64,000 nucleotides of DNA from JAGNLV01 sp964612145 (lineage in GTDB: Bacteria; Zixibacteria; MSB-5A5; GN15; FEB-12). Below, piece after piece: positions 7,619-16,759 of the stretch (the stretch's first letter is position 1; each line of letters begins with the position of its first letter). Both the position numbers and the translations under genes were made by a program. The stretch is taken from NCBI GenBank assembly GCA_964612145.1, contig CAZTBP010000002.1, positions 62,001-126,000 of the forward strand, read 5' to 3'. The notes beneath the pieces are model-generated. The model did no database searches and was not told where the DNA came from. It saw nothing but the letters and a program-made list of their open reading frames with translations.

Positions 7619-9997
7619 ATGACAACACGTACGCCGCATCTGCGATTGTGCCTCACGCTTGCTACCCTCCTTTTCTTAATGGGAACGGTCAGTCACGCTG
7701 CGCCTGAGAACGCCGCCCCGATGTTAACCGACCAGGCAATTGTGCGGGCAAAGACATCTCCGGTGCTGTCGACTGCCGAGAGGAAATTTCTCGCCGACCG
7801 AGACAGTGAACAGATGACCGTTTGGATCTTCTTTACGGACAAAGGTATTACCTCCAAAGAGCAGTTTACCCGTCAGGCTTCGGCCGTCAATTTTTCCGAG
7901 AAAGTCATGACGCGTCGCGCTAAGACCGGGACCGACGAGATCCTGTTCGCTGATCTCCCGGTGGTGCGATCTTATGTCGAGGAGATTACTGCTTTCGGTG
8001 CGATGCACCGTCGAACCTCACGCTGGCTGAACGCGGCCAGTTATGAGATTGCGGCGGAACGGATTGATGCTGTCGCGGCCTTGCCGTTCGTTGCCGAAAT
8101 TCGCCCGGTGGCGCTTTACAGCCGCCCAAACCTTGATATCTCGCCAGCCAAGTCCGACGGCACTTCGCCTGCATCATCCGATGCCACTGCGCTGGATTAC
8201 GGTTTTGCCCAGGCTCAGCTCGACCAAATAAATGTACCGGTGGTACACGAAAAAGGCTTCGACGGCTCCGGCGTGACACTGGCCATTTTTGATACCGGTT
8301 ACAGGAAGTCCCATGAGGTCTTTGCCCAGCATTATCTCGACGGTCGGGTTCTTGCCGAGTACGATTTTGTTTTTAATGATTCCAATACCGCCAACGAGGG
8401 TGTCGATTGGGGAACCCAGTGGAACCACGGGACGCTGATCTGGTCCGTCTCCGGCGGTTATAAGCCGGGCAAGATTATCGGTCCGGGTTACAACGCAAAT
8501 TTCATCCTCTGCAAGACCGAGGACGTACGCAGCGAAACCCAGGTCGAGGAAGATAATTGGGTCGCCGCGCTGGAATGGGTTGACTCGCTTGGCGCAGATG
8601 TCGTAACATCGTCGCTGGCCTACGCTGACTGGTACACGTATTCGGATTTCGACGGGGCAACGGCGATCACCACGCTGGCGGCTAATACCGCCGCCGGCCT
8701 TGGCATCGTGGTTTGCAACGCCATAGCCAATTCCGGCCCGTCATCGGGTACCCTTCATGCTCCGGCCGATGCCTTTGATATTCTGGCGTGCGGCGCTGTT
8801 GAGCTTGACGGCGATATTGCAGCCTTTTCCTCACGCGGCCCGACCTACGATGGTCGAACAAAACCGGAAGTTGTTGCCAACGGCGTGGGGACCGATGCCG
8901 CAGTGGCCTCGTCTGATGTCGGCTACGGCACGGCCAACGGCACCTCCCTGTCAACGCCGCTGGTCGCTGGTGCTGCCGTGCTGATGGTGCAGGCCCGCCC
9001 TAATTTCCCGCCGACCCTAATCCGCCAGGCTCTGATGGAAACAGCCGACAACGCCGCGACGCCGAACAACGACCTGGGCTGGGGGGTAATCAATGTCGAC
9101 GCCGCCCTGAGTTGGGGTGTTGATTTTGACGCCGATGTTACGGTTGCTGATGCCCCGCAGACGGTTCAATTCACGGATCAGTCGACGCTAGGTCCCAACG
9201 CCTGGCAGTGGGCCTTTGGTGACGGGGATTCATCCACCACCCAGCATCCCTCACACACCTATAGTGAGGCCGGCGGCTACAACGTATCGCTGACGATCGA
9301 AACGACCGAATATGGCTCGCTGAGTGCACAAAAAGATCACTTTGTGGTGTTGCTCGGTGATACACTGACATACGGCCCTGATTCGGTCTATGCCGGGGAA
9401 GCCGGCGTGCTGTCGGTGAACCTCGCCAATTCCCAGCCCCTGAACCGAATCAAGATACCGCTGACGTTTGAGGCGCCGGGCTGGCTGACCTTTGATTCGG
9501 TATCGCTGGGCGATCGGACCTCATACTTCGAGCACATGCAAACCGCCTCCAGCGATGCCACCAATCGTCGCTATGTCTACGAGTTAATTGCCGACTTTGG
9601 CGGCGGTTCGCCGCCTCTTCCGGCCGGTAAGGGTGAAGTCCTCAAAGTGCATTTCAGCACGGATCAGTACGCCTTTGGTGGTCAATCCGCCGCTGTCGAC
9701 AGTATTATCGCCGGTTCTCACGAAGCTACGCTCACCGCTCCCTACCTGACATACGAGCCGGATGTCTTTTCGGGATTCTTTGCCTTGAAGGATGTGCTTC
9801 GCGGCGATTTCTTTGATGACGGTGAGAGAAATATCAGTGACCTGACACAGTTGGTCGACTACCTCTTCCGGGGTGGCCCGGAACCTGTCACAGTACAGGC
9901 GGGTGATGTCAACCGGACTTTCTTTATCGATGTTTCCGATGTCAACTACCTTGTTGATTTCCTGTTCCGCGGCGGCTCGGCCCCACCGACCCCGTAA
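7619..9997 (+). CDS. Secreted S8 subtilisin-like peptidase with PKD and dockerin
   Basis: Exported serine endopeptidase of 792 residues. Signal peptide about 1-29 (LLFLMGTVSHAA). A subtilisin catalytic domain (about 195-500) has all three active-site blocks: Asp in VTLAIFDTGY, His in WNHGTLIWS, and Ser in NGTSLSTPLVAGAAV. It is followed by a PKD domain (WAFGDGDSSTTQHPSHTY), a cohesin-like beta region (about 585-720) and a C-terminal pair of dockerin-type calcium repeats (NISDLTQLVDYLFRGG and DVSDVNYLVDFLFRGG). Start is the ATG at 7619 with AAAGGA nine bases upstream; a GTG 63 bases earlier is less likely. A hairpin terminator follows. Likely surface-associated. Confidence 0.9.
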   Translation: MTTRTPHLRLCLTLATLLFLMGTVSHAAPENAAPMLTDQAIVRAKTSPVLSTAERKFLADRDSEQMTVWIFFTDKGITSKEQFTRQASAVNFSEKVMTRRAKTGTDEILFADLPVVRSYVEEITAFGAMHRRTSRWLNAASYEIAAERIDAVAALPFVAEIRPVALYSRPNLDISPAKSDGTSPASSDATALDYGFAQAQLDQINVPVVHEKGFDGSGVTLAIFDTGYRKSHEVFAQHYLDGRVLAEYDFVFNDSNTANEGVDWGTQWNHGTLIWSVSGGYKPGKIIGPGYNANFILCKTEDVRSETQVEEDNWVAALEWVDSLGADVVTSSLAYADWYTYSDFDGATAITTLAANTAAGLGIVVCNAIANSGPSSGTLHAPADAFDILACGAVELDGDIAAFSSRGPTYDGRTKPEVVANGVGTDAAVASSDVGYGTANGTSLSTPLVAGAAVLMVQARPNFPPTLIRQALMETADNAATPNNDLGWGVINVDAALSWGVDFDADVTVADAPQTVQFTDQSTLGPNAWQWAFGDGDSSTTQHPSHTYSEAGGYNVSLTIETTEYGSLSAQKDHFVVLLGDTLTYGPDSVYAGEAGVLSVNLANSQPLNRIKIPLTFEAPGWLTFDSVSLGDRTSYFEHMQTASSDATNRRYVYELIADFGGGSPPLPAGKGEVLKVHFSTDQYAFGGQSAAVDSIIAGSHEATLTAPYLTYEPDVFSGFFALKDVLRGDFFDDGERNISDLTQLVDYLFRGGPEPVTVQAGDVNRTFFIDVSDVNYLVDFLFRGGSAPPTP

Positions 9998-10021
9998 CGA
10001 AAACTCTACTCGCAGATAAAG

Positions 10022-10052
10022 AGAGCCGACGGTCTTTTTCACCGTCGGCTCT
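10022..10052 (+). terminator. Terminator between convergent peptidase genes
   Basis: Perfect 12-bp stem AGAGCCGACGGT / ACCGTCGGCTCT with a 7-base loop, just after the S8 peptidase stop and before the end of the convergent M29 gene. The downstream T-run is poor, so it may serve both strands. Confidence 0.7.
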
Positions 10053-10077
10053 TCTCATTACGACACAAGGCTTAAAG

Positions 10078-11178
10078 TTATATGGTGAACTTGCCGTTGC
10101 GGTAAATCACCTTGCCGTCGGCAACAATCTCCGAGTTCTTTTTCATATCGCAGACCATATCCCAGTGCAACCCGCTTAAGTTCTTGCCGCCTGACTCGGG
10201 AATTGACCGGCCCACCGCCATGTGAATCGTGCCGCCGATCTTTTCGTCGAACAGAATGTTCTTACTGAATTGCTTGATGTCGTAGTTGGTACCGATGGCT
10301 ATCTCACCCACATAGCGTGCTCCCTTGTCCATGTCGAGCATACTGGTCAGGTACTTTTCGTTTTTGGCGGCGGATTCCTTTACGACCTTACCGTTTTTTA
10401 ATTCGAGCCTGACATCTTCTACCTCGCGCCCCATATAGACGGCCGGATAGCTGAATCGAATGACCCCCTCAACCGAATCCTCAATCGGCCCGGTGAAGAC
10501 CTCGCCGTCCGGGAAATTCTGTTCTCCGGCGCAGTTGATCCATTTGCGGCCCTTGACTTTCATTTTGAGGTCTGTGTCGGCCGACTTAATGTGCAGCTCT
10601 TTAGTCTTGTTGAGTATCCTGACCAGTCGCTGTTGTTCTTTATGAACCTTCTTCCAGTGTTTGATCGGGTCGCCTCGATCCACGTGGCCGGCCCGGTAGA
10701 CAAAGTCCTCGTAGTCGGCCAGCGACATATCCGCCTCCTGGGCCAGACCATTGGTAGGGAAGAGTGTTCCCACCCAGTTGAGGGAACCATCGCCCATTCG
10801 CTTGAAGTACTTGTCCAGCAGGGGGCGCATATATTTGCGCTGCAGCGCCTGCCGCCTGGGGTCAACACCGGCTAGGTGACGGGTATTGTCGCTCCCCCAA
10901 ATTGCAATCAAGGCATCGATCTTGTTTGTCTCCGTGCGCATGATGGGAGAAATGTATTTCAACTGGGTGTCGGTGGCGTTCTTAAGATGGATCTCATCGT
11001 GTTCAGGGATATGGATCCTCGTAAACGGATGCGCCCCTGCTGCAGTTACTTCCTTAAAGAGTTCCGTGATGAGCGGAATGGATGCATACTCACCCTGAAT
11101 TTTGACCAGTTGGCCCTTCTTGAGTTTCAGCGAATAGTGCACCAGCGTCTTAGCCAGTTTCTCAATGCGCGGATCCAT
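10078..11178 (-). CDS. M29 family metallo-aminopeptidase (AmpS/AmpT-like)
   Basis: Cytoplasmic leaf-shaped dimeric aminopeptidase family M29, 366 residues, usual length. Start MDPRIEKLAKTLVHYSL is typical, and metal-ligand regions are present: Glu in FPDGEVFTGPIEDSVEG, Glu in ARYVGEIAIGTN, His in GGTIHMAVGRSIPESGG and the HxD of SGLHWDMVCDM near residue 345. These enzymes remove N-terminal residues from peptides using a two-metal site. No signal peptide. The gene stands alone, convergent to the S8 peptidase gene. Confidence 0.92.
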   Translation of the reverse strand: MDPRIEKLAKTLVHYSLKLKKGQLVKIQGEYASIPLITELFKEVTAAGAHPFTRIHIPEHDEIHLKNATDTQLKYISPIMRTETNKIDALIAIWGSDNTRHLAGVDPRRQALQRKYMRPLLDKYFKRMGDGSLNWVGTLFPTNGLAQEADMSLADYEDFVYRAGHVDRGDPIKHWKKVHKEQQRLVRILNKTKELHIKSADTDLKMKVKGRKWINCAGEQNFPDGEVFTGPIEDSVEGVIRFSYPAVYMGREVEDVRLELKNGKVVKESAAKNEKYLTSMLDMDKGARYVGEIAIGTNYDIKQFSKNILFDEKIGGTIHMAVGRSIPESGGKNLSGLHWDMVCDMKKNSEIVADGKVIYRNGKFTI

Positions 11179-11274
11179 GGGTACTCCTGTATTCTAATTG
11201 GTATGTTGCCTTAATCCTGGCCTTAAATAAAGGACCACGTCCCCTGTTTGTAAAGTCCTGACCCGAAAAGACAC

Positions 11275-11305
11275 AAAAAAAGGCCGGCGCCAAATGGCAC
11301 CGGCC
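11275..11305 (-). terminator. Intrinsic terminator of the S41 protease gene
   Basis: Ten-base stem GGCCGGYGCC with one G-U pair and a 4-base loop, followed on the minus strand by a run of T, placed just after the S41 stop codon. Confidence 0.88.
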
Positions 11306-11328
11306 CTCATCGAAGTTCGAAAGATTGA

Positions 11329-13146
11329 TTATTCGAGCAGGGCAGCCTTTTTCTGGCCCTCGGTAATCAACCGGGCGTAGTCGTTGGACTGAAGAATCTC
11401 TATCGCCTTCTGTACGCCCTTGTCGGTTCGCAGAACAACCTCTTCGTAGACACCGGACTGTCCGGCAATTGCCGAGACAATCTCGCGCTTGATCGTGCGC
11501 TTGATGTAGTCCTTGGAACGATCGAAATCCTTGCGCTTCTCGACCTGAACCAGTGTTTCCAGACTGTCGACTACACCGGCAAAGAGATCCGGGTTCTGCT
11601 CTTCCTCGATCGTCTTGCTCATCTTCTCCACCGAGGCCTCAAGAGCCGACGTATAATCAAAATCATTTTCGTTGACGAACTTCCGGAACGCCTCGATAAT
11701 CTCGTCAGTCACCTCGAAATCAGGCGTGACATCGGGATTCTTGGCAACATAATCAACAGCAAAGCTGAAGAACAGGCCCGACCGGAACAAGTTGATCTCG
11801 ATCGGCTTCCAGGTCTCTCGCTCGAGTTCGATATCCGGCACGATGCCTCCGCCACCGTACACGACGCGCCCGCCGTTGGTGTAGAAGATCTCTTCTTCAG
11901 AAATGCTCATGGTATCATCAGCCGCCTCGGGATCTTCCTCGTCATCAGTGCTGGCATGGCCCGGCGCCCCTTTCCCCTGCCGTTCCGGTTTCTGGATACA
12001 GCGGCCCGACGGCACATAATACTTTGCGGTCGTCAATTTCAGCGCCATGGATCCATCGGAAGCTATCGGGAATATCTGCTGCACGAGGCCTTTGCCGTAG
12101 GTGGTATTACCGACAATCAGACCGCGATCCCAGTCCTGCACAGCACCGGCAACAATCTCCGAGGCTGAGGCGGTACCTTCATCGACGAGGATAATCAGCG
12201 GCTTGTCCGGGAACAGCGGGGGCCGTTCGGCGCGATAGTGCCTCTCGGAGTTTTCGAAGCGGCCCTGCGTGTACACGATCTCGCGCCCCTGATCCAGGAA
12301 CAACTCGGCGGTTTCTTTGGCCTGATCCAGCAGACCGCCACCGTTCGAGCGGAGGTCGAAAATCAGTGCGGAGACGTTCTGTTCATTGAGTTCGCTGATC
12401 GCTTTGCGCAATTCGTGAGAGGTCTCCTGCGCAAACCGGGACAGGCGGACATAACCGATATCGGTCCCCGGCACCAGACCGGAGTAATTGACGGATTTCA
12501 ATTCAATGATAGCTCGCTCGATTTCAAACTCTATCGGCTCTTCGATTCCCGCCCGCTTGATCCCCAGTGTAATCGAGGTACCCGCTTTGCCGCGCATTAG
12601 TTTTGAAGCATCGGCCGACGACATGCCCTCGGTGGACTCACCGTTGATTTCCCAGATAATATCCCCGGCGTGGAGCCCTTTGCGATCAGCCGGCGTACCT
12701 TCGATCGGCGTGATAATTACGATACGATTATCACGGGAATCGATCTGCATTCCCAGGCCCTCGTACTTGCCGTGGGTTGATTCCATCAAGGCGTCGTACG
12801 AGCTCTTTTCCATGAGGACACTGAAGCGGTCAAGATCCGAAAGCATCCCTTTGATACCGGCTTTGATAATCTCGTCGGTATCGACATCTTCCATATACTG
12901 GTTGCGGATGTTAAGGGCCGTGTGCGTGAGCTTCTTAATGTCCATCAGGAAGGTGTCGCGGTCTCGACGCCGCGATTCAATTTCGGTCTGCTCGTCATTG
13001 TCCTCAAGATTGATATGGAACGTATCAGCCCACAAAATCGGCTCTTCCGGTTCGCTAACCTGATTAGCTTCTCCGGATCCGACGAACCAGATCATCGCGA
13101 GAGCAAACACTGTGATGCCGAACAACTGTACTGTGTAGCGAACCAT
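11329..13146 (-). CDS. S41 carboxy-terminal processing protease (Ctp/Tsp family)
   Basis: Periplasmic protease of 605 residues. N-terminal signal anchor (about 1-24, VQLFGITVFALAMIWFVG), a helical N-domain, a PDZ domain (about 105-190, KYEGLGMQIDSRDNRIVII then GLHAGDIIWEINGEST), and the S41 core with the catalytic Ser in EGTASASEIVAG and Lys in YGKGLVQQIFP. An acidic loop (about 385-410, TDDEEDPEAADD) and a C-terminal helical tail extend it. Family members cut C-terminal tails of envelope proteins. Start at 13146 has GGAGG five bases upstream; a TTG six codons earlier is unlikely. A terminator follows. Confidence 0.92.
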   Translation of the reverse strand: MVRYTVQLFGITVFALAMIWFVGSGEANQVSEPEEPILWADTFHINLEDNDEQTEIESRRRDRDTFLMDIKKLTHTALNIRNQYMEDVDTDEIIKAGIKGMLSDLDRFSVLMEKSSYDALMESTHGKYEGLGMQIDSRDNRIVIITPIEGTPADRKGLHAGDIIWEINGESTEGMSSADASKLMRGKAGTSITLGIKRAGIEEPIEFEIERAIIELKSVNYSGLVPGTDIGYVRLSRFAQETSHELRKAISELNEQNVSALIFDLRSNGGGLLDQAKETAELFLDQGREIVYTQGRFENSERHYRAERPPLFPDKPLIILVDEGTASASEIVAGAVQDWDRGLIVGNTTYGKGLVQQIFPIASDGSMALKLTTAKYYVPSGRCIQKPERQGKGAPGHASTDDEEDPEAADDTMSISEEEIFYTNGGRVVYGGGGIVPDIELERETWKPIEINLFRSGLFFSFAVDYVAKNPDVTPDFEVTDEIIEAFRKFVNENDFDYTSALEASVEKMSKTIEEEQNPDLFAGVVDSLETLVQVEKRKDFDRSKDYIKRTIKREIVSAIAGQSGVYEEVVLRTDKGVQKAIEILQSNDYARLITEGQKKAALLE

Positions 13147-13487
13147 GGGGCCTCCAAAAGTCAAACGGGTGGTGGCAGTAATTTATTTAAAATAGTGGTC
13201 TTGTCAAGTTTTGGACTCGTTTCGTGAGACCGTCCTATCCGACTGCAAATTATACGCTTATGCGTTGGCTGCAGTTGCACTATTTTCGCGCAGCTTCGGT
13301 GCCAACAATAATTAAGTTCTTGCTATCGCCTTGCTTAGCACCTTTATAGCAATAGGGTTTCCCGCAGCAACCGATACGCAGCGGCAAAACGCAGCGCCGA
13401 TAACCACTAACTTACCTTAAGCTATCGGATTAGCGGTCTGCGACAGCAACCAACGGATCTAAAAATGTACCTTTTCTGACCATTACA
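13147..13487. other. Divergent intergenic region, S41 / S26-like genes
   Basis: About 340 bases with no supported ORF. Somewhat AT-richer than its neighbours. It should contain two divergent promoters; I see no box pair good enough to call, nor a riboswitch-like fold. Confidence 0.4.
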
Positions 13488-14279
13488 ATGACAGCTAGTC
13501 GTTTAAAGTTCCGCAATTCAATCACCGCAGCCTTCGTGTTGCACCTTTTGATCCCCGGTATGGGACATCTCTTCTGGCGAGAGTTTTTCTTTGGAATCTT
13601 TGTTTTTCTTGTCACGCTCATGGCCGGCGCCCTGTTTGTCCTCTCCCTGTTCATAGATATCCCTTTGCTGGCCAAGCTTATAATGTATGGTCTCCCCTTG
13701 TTGTTCTACCTGATATCGTTTGTTGATCTGGCCAGATCCGTGCGAGCCAAACAATTCCGTACCCTGCACTCAAAACGGAAAACCATTGCATTTTTTGTGG
13801 TCGGCGTTGCATTTCAGGTCCTCTGGCCAGTGGCGCCTGTGCACTTCGGCGTGCAGAACGCACCTGATGTCTTCATCATGCCCGGAAGCCACTTCAGCCC
13901 GCTGTATGAAAAGGGCGACCTGTTGAAAGCCTCGAGCCTGGCGTATATGGTAAAGTCGTTTGTTGTCAGTAAGCCGATTTTCCACTCCCTGCCCGACCGA
14001 TTCTCGGTCGTTCGGATCAATACGCCCGACGGCGCCCGGTGCGGTATTGTGATTGGATTGCCGGGCGAGGAAGTCGAGATCGTCCAGGGCGTGGTTCTGG
14101 TCAATAACTCGCCCCAACTTCAGCGGTCCAGTATCGAACGTTTTCTTATTGGCGACTGGCCGTTGACTCCGACCAGCCCCTACTCTATTCTGGTGGCCTA
14201 CCCTCAACTCGGGCGGATCGGTAAGGTATACGACGTACCCCTGACTGACCTCATTGGAAAAGTGGAGCGACTTCTGTGA
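13488..14279 (+). CDS. Membrane protein with degenerate signal peptidase I (S26) domain
   Basis: Protein of 263 residues with four predicted membrane helices (about 13-32, 33-56, 62-80 and 98-116), followed by a region like bacterial signal peptidase I. Box B appears as PGSHFSPLYEKGD (residues 132-144), and box D as IGLPGEEVEI (189-198) followed by VVLVNNSPQ. The general-base Lys that normally precedes the box-D IGLPG is replaced (RCGIVIGLPG), and the Ser nucleophile is shifted by one relative to SMxPTL, so catalysis is doubtful. The C-terminus lacks a clear GDNR box. First gene of a tight operon: its TGA overlaps the GTG start of the next gene. Confidence 0.7.
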   Translation: MTASRLKFRNSITAAFVLHLLIPGMGHLFWREFFFGIFVFLVTLMAGALFVLSLFIDIPLLAKLIMYGLPLLFYLISFVDLARSVRAKQFRTLHSKRKTIAFFVVGVAFQVLWPVAPVHFGVQNAPDVFIMPGSHFSPLYEKGDLLKASSLAYMVKSFVVSKPIFHSLPDRFSVVRINTPDGARCGIVIGLPGEEVEIVQGVVLVNNSPQLQRSSIERFLIGDWPLTPTSPYSILVAYPQLGRIGKVYDVPLTDLIGKVERLL

Positions 14280-14941
14280 AACGAATTGAAAACCTTCTGT
14301 TCGACCTCGATGGTACACTGATTGACTCCTCCGACGGCGTCGTGGCTTCTTTTAATCACGCGCTTACCAGAGCCGGTGACCCGCTGCCCAAACCGGAGGC
14401 TATCAAACAATTCATCGGATATTCGCTGGAGGAGACGTTCCCGCATTTCTCCAAGGCGCCGATCGAGCAACTCAAGTCGTTTTTTCGGGAAAAGTCGAAC
14501 GACCTGGTAGTCGCCGCTACCGTCCCGCTGCCAGGGGTCGAGGACGTCCTCCGTGAACTAAGCCAAGCCTACAAGCTGGCTATCGCGACGACCAAAGCCC
14601 GCTCAAACGTCGAGGGTATCCTGCGCAAGCTGCACTGGGAGGAAATTTTCGATACGTTCGCGGCCGGCGACGAAGTCCCAAAAGTCAAGCCTGATCCGGC
14701 CGTCTTCATCCTGGCCTTGAAGCGACTTGAGGGACGAGCGAATGAAACAGTCGTTATCGGAGACACCATTAATGATGTCCTTGCCGCGAAAGCACTGTCG
14801 ATACCCGTGATAGCAGTGGCCTCGCCGTTTGAAAAACGCGAAAAAGTGATAGCGGTCGCACCGGACTTCTTCGTAGAATCGATACGGGGCGTAATTGATG
14901 TACTGGGACAAATCGATAGCAGGAAGGAGCCATTGTCATGA
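14276..14941 (+). CDS. HAD-family phosphatase (phosphoglycolate phosphatase-like)
   Basis: Haloacid-dehalogenase superfamily hydrolase of 221 residues. Motif I DLDGTLIDSSDG with both Asp residues, motif II Thr in IATTKARSNV, motif III Lys in KVKPDP, motif IV VIGDTINDVLAAK. The helical cap lies between motifs I and II, as in Gph/PGP-type enzymes. Substrate is not predictable. It starts on GTG overlapping the previous stop (GTGA) and its stop overlaps the ATG of the Ogt gene (ATGA), so the three genes are translationally coupled. Confidence 0.9.
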   Translation: MKRIENLLFDLDGTLIDSSDGVVASFNHALTRAGDPLPKPEAIKQFIGYSLEETFPHFSKAPIEQLKSFFREKSNDLVVAATVPLPGVEDVLRELSQAYKLAIATTKARSNVEGILRKLHWEEIFDTFAAGDEVPKVKPDPAVFILALKRLEGRANETVVIGDTINDVLAAKALSIPVIAVASPFEKREKVIAVAPDFFVESIRGVIDVLGQIDSRKEPLS

Positions 14942-15468
14942 GAAAACTTTGGGTACACGCCTTTTCCACACCGCTGGGTACCATGCGTGCAGCCGCGACC
15001 GAAACCGGTCTAGCAGCGCTGGGTCTGCCGGGTGAAACCGAAGAAACATTTATAGCGCAATTACACCGAGATTTTGGTGAGCTTGAAATCGCAACCGGCG
15101 GTCCTGTCAATCAGCAGACAGAGCAGGAGATCACGGACTATATAAATGGAAGTCGTACCGAGTTCACCGTTCCCCTTGATTTACATGGCACCGAATTTCA
15201 AACCAGAGTGCTCAAACGGGTCGCGGCTATTCCCTTTGGCCGGAGAGCTACCTACAGTGAGGTCGCGGCTGACCTTGGCAGCCCAAGGGCGGCTCGGGCG
15301 GTCGGCACAGCTAACGCGCGAAACCGTATCCCGATCATCATCCCTTGTCATCGGGTCGTTGCGACCACCGGCCTGGGCGGCTACGGAGGCGGATTGGAAT
15401 TGAAAAAACGCCTGCTGGATCTGGAACAGGCGGTGCGGGAGAAGTCAGCGCCGACGCAAAAAGTGTAA
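14938..15468 (+). CDS. ogt: Methylated-DNA--protein-cysteine methyltransferase
   Basis: Suicide repair protein that moves the methyl group from O6-methylguanine to its own Cys. The active site PCHRVV is present near residue 138 (IPIIIPCHRVVATTGLGGYG), with the wing and helix-turn-helix region (RVAAIPFGRRATYSEVAADL) before it. Length (176) is usual for Ogt/MGMT. The ATG overlaps the HAD stop. Its 3' end overlaps the convergent nucleosidase gene by 24 bases. Confidence 0.93.
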   Translation: MRKLWVHAFSTPLGTMRAAATETGLAALGLPGETEETFIAQLHRDFGELEIATGGPVNQQTEQEITDYINGSRTEFTVPLDLHGTEFQTRVLKRVAAIPFGRRATYSEVAADLGSPRAARAVGTANARNRIPIIIPCHRVVATTGLGGYGGGLELKKRLLDLEQAVREKSAPTQKV

Positions 15469-16293
15469 GACCACTTCCGACGAGTTTTCAGCAGCCACCC
15501 GGAAAAACTCTTCCACTTCGGCATTGGCCGTCTCGCTGCCGGAACCGCCGGCCAGATCCGATGCTGACCGGAAAATGAGAAACGGCACGTTGTTAATCGT
15601 ACAAACCTGCGCGACTGCGGCCGACTCCATATCAACAATGTCAGCGCCAAGCTCGGTATCGAGCCACTCACGTTTGGTTTCGCTGTCGATGAAGGCATTG
15701 CCGCTGGCGCCATGAGCCCCAACAATCAGCTTCGGAACCCGGTCTCCAATAGGGGCCAGGTCGAGATCGTCGGCCTCTATCTGCTTCGCTATGTAAAATA
15801 GCGCCGAGTCTACCGGGAGTTGAACGATTGCCCGGACCGTGTCCTCACCGGGCAGCCAGGTATCCACACCGCTGTGCTGCAACTCGCCCTCACCGAGGTA
15901 GCCGTAATCGTGAGTAGTCCAGGTCGAGCAAACAATAATGTCACCGATATGTACTGAGGAATCAATCCCGCCTGCTATTCCGGAAAAGACTGCTCGTGAC
16001 GGCTCGAAGGTATCGATGAGAAACTGCGTGGTTGCGGCGGCATTGGTCATGCCGACACCGGATTCAGCCAGTACGACACGGCGCTGCTCAAGAACGCCAC
16101 AGGCAACCCGTCGCCCAAGCAACGTAACGACGCTGTCAATCTCCATCGCATTCTCGAGGACTGTGCCCTCTTCTGAGAAAGCGTACAGCAGCAACGTGGG
16201 ATTATCCCCCTGCTTGGCACCGATCGATAGTGAGGTAAAAAGACAGACCAGCCAAGTGGCAAACAGCAGTTTACCTACTAGTAATTTTTGCAT
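15445..16293 (-). CDS. Exported MTA/SAH nucleosidase-like protein
   Basis: Nucleoside phosphorylase superfamily, closest in style to 5'-methylthioadenosine/S-adenosylhomocysteine nucleosidase. Family catalytic positions are visible: Glu in LLLYAFSEEGTVL, the nucleoside-binding IVDMESAAVAQVC, and Asp in FRSASDLAGG; the phosphorylase-type glycine segment is VFSGIAGGIDSSVHIGD. Unusually, the protein begins with a signal peptide (about 1-27, LLFATWLVCLFTSLSIGA), so it should act outside the cytoplasm. Start at 16293 follows GGGAGAGGG; a longer frame to 16383 adds no sensible leader. It is 13 bases after a lipoprotein gene, in an operon of exported proteins behind rlmN. Confidence 0.82.
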   Translation of the reverse strand: MQKLLVGKLLFATWLVCLFTSLSIGAKQGDNPTLLLYAFSEEGTVLENAMEIDSVVTLLGRRVACGVLEQRRVVLAESGVGMTNAAATTQFLIDTFEPSRAVFSGIAGGIDSSVHIGDIIVCSTWTTHDYGYLGEGELQHSGVDTWLPGEDTVRAIVQLPVDSALFYIAKQIEADDLDLAPIGDRVPKLIVGAHGASGNAFIDSETKREWLDTELGADIVDMESAAVAQVCTINNVPFLIFRSASDLAGGSGSETANAEVEEFFRVAAENSSEVVLHFLRRR

Positions 16294-16306
16294 CCATCCC
16301 TCTCCC

Positions 16307-16759
16307 CTACTGACCGAGAACCGACGTGTCGACTTCTTCTTCTTCGAAGGTGCCAAACGACTCCAGGAGCCACAGGGTATCATCTTTGGTGAAAGAAAGT
16401 CGAATCGGGCGGGCGCTCTGTGAAATGGTGTCCATTACGTAGCACCGAGCCTCGGCATTGTCCTTGGTATAGAATATCTCGCAGCGCCCGAGCTGGGTAA
16501 ACGCGAAATCACCCTGCGGGCCGTAGACGAAACTCAACAACGAATCGCTGCTTTGCTGGTTGTCCAGTATTTTCGCTGAGAGCATTGAGTCGATAGCCGC
16601 CCGATTGCGTTCCTTTACCTTCTCCTGCAGCTCGAAAACAACCTGCTTGAGAATCGGGATCTGGTCCCGCGGCGGCGTCCTCGGTTCCTCATCACAGGCA
16701 CCAATAAGAAGTGTCGTACTAATCACCACGAGCAGGACTGCAACGTTACGAATCATCAT
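16307..16759 (-). CDS. Small lipoprotein of unknown function
   Basis: 150 residues, with a signal peptide and lipobox LLIGACDEEP, so lipidated at Cys21 or so. The mature part opens with a helical stretch (QVVFELQEKVKERNRAAIDSML) and continues in an alpha/beta region resembling small SnoaL/NTF2-like or DUF4878-like folds, though I cannot assign a family. Its ATG overlaps the stop of the upstream 467-residue gene, so they are coupled and probably act together. Confidence 0.75.
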   Translation of the reverse strand: MMIRNVAVLLVVISTTLLIGACDEEPRTPPRDQIPILKQVVFELQEKVKERNRAAIDSMLSAKILDNQQSSDSLLSFVYGPQGDFAFTQLGRCEIFYTKDNAEARCYVMDTISQSARPIRLSFTKDDTLWLLESFGTFEEEEVDTSVLGQ

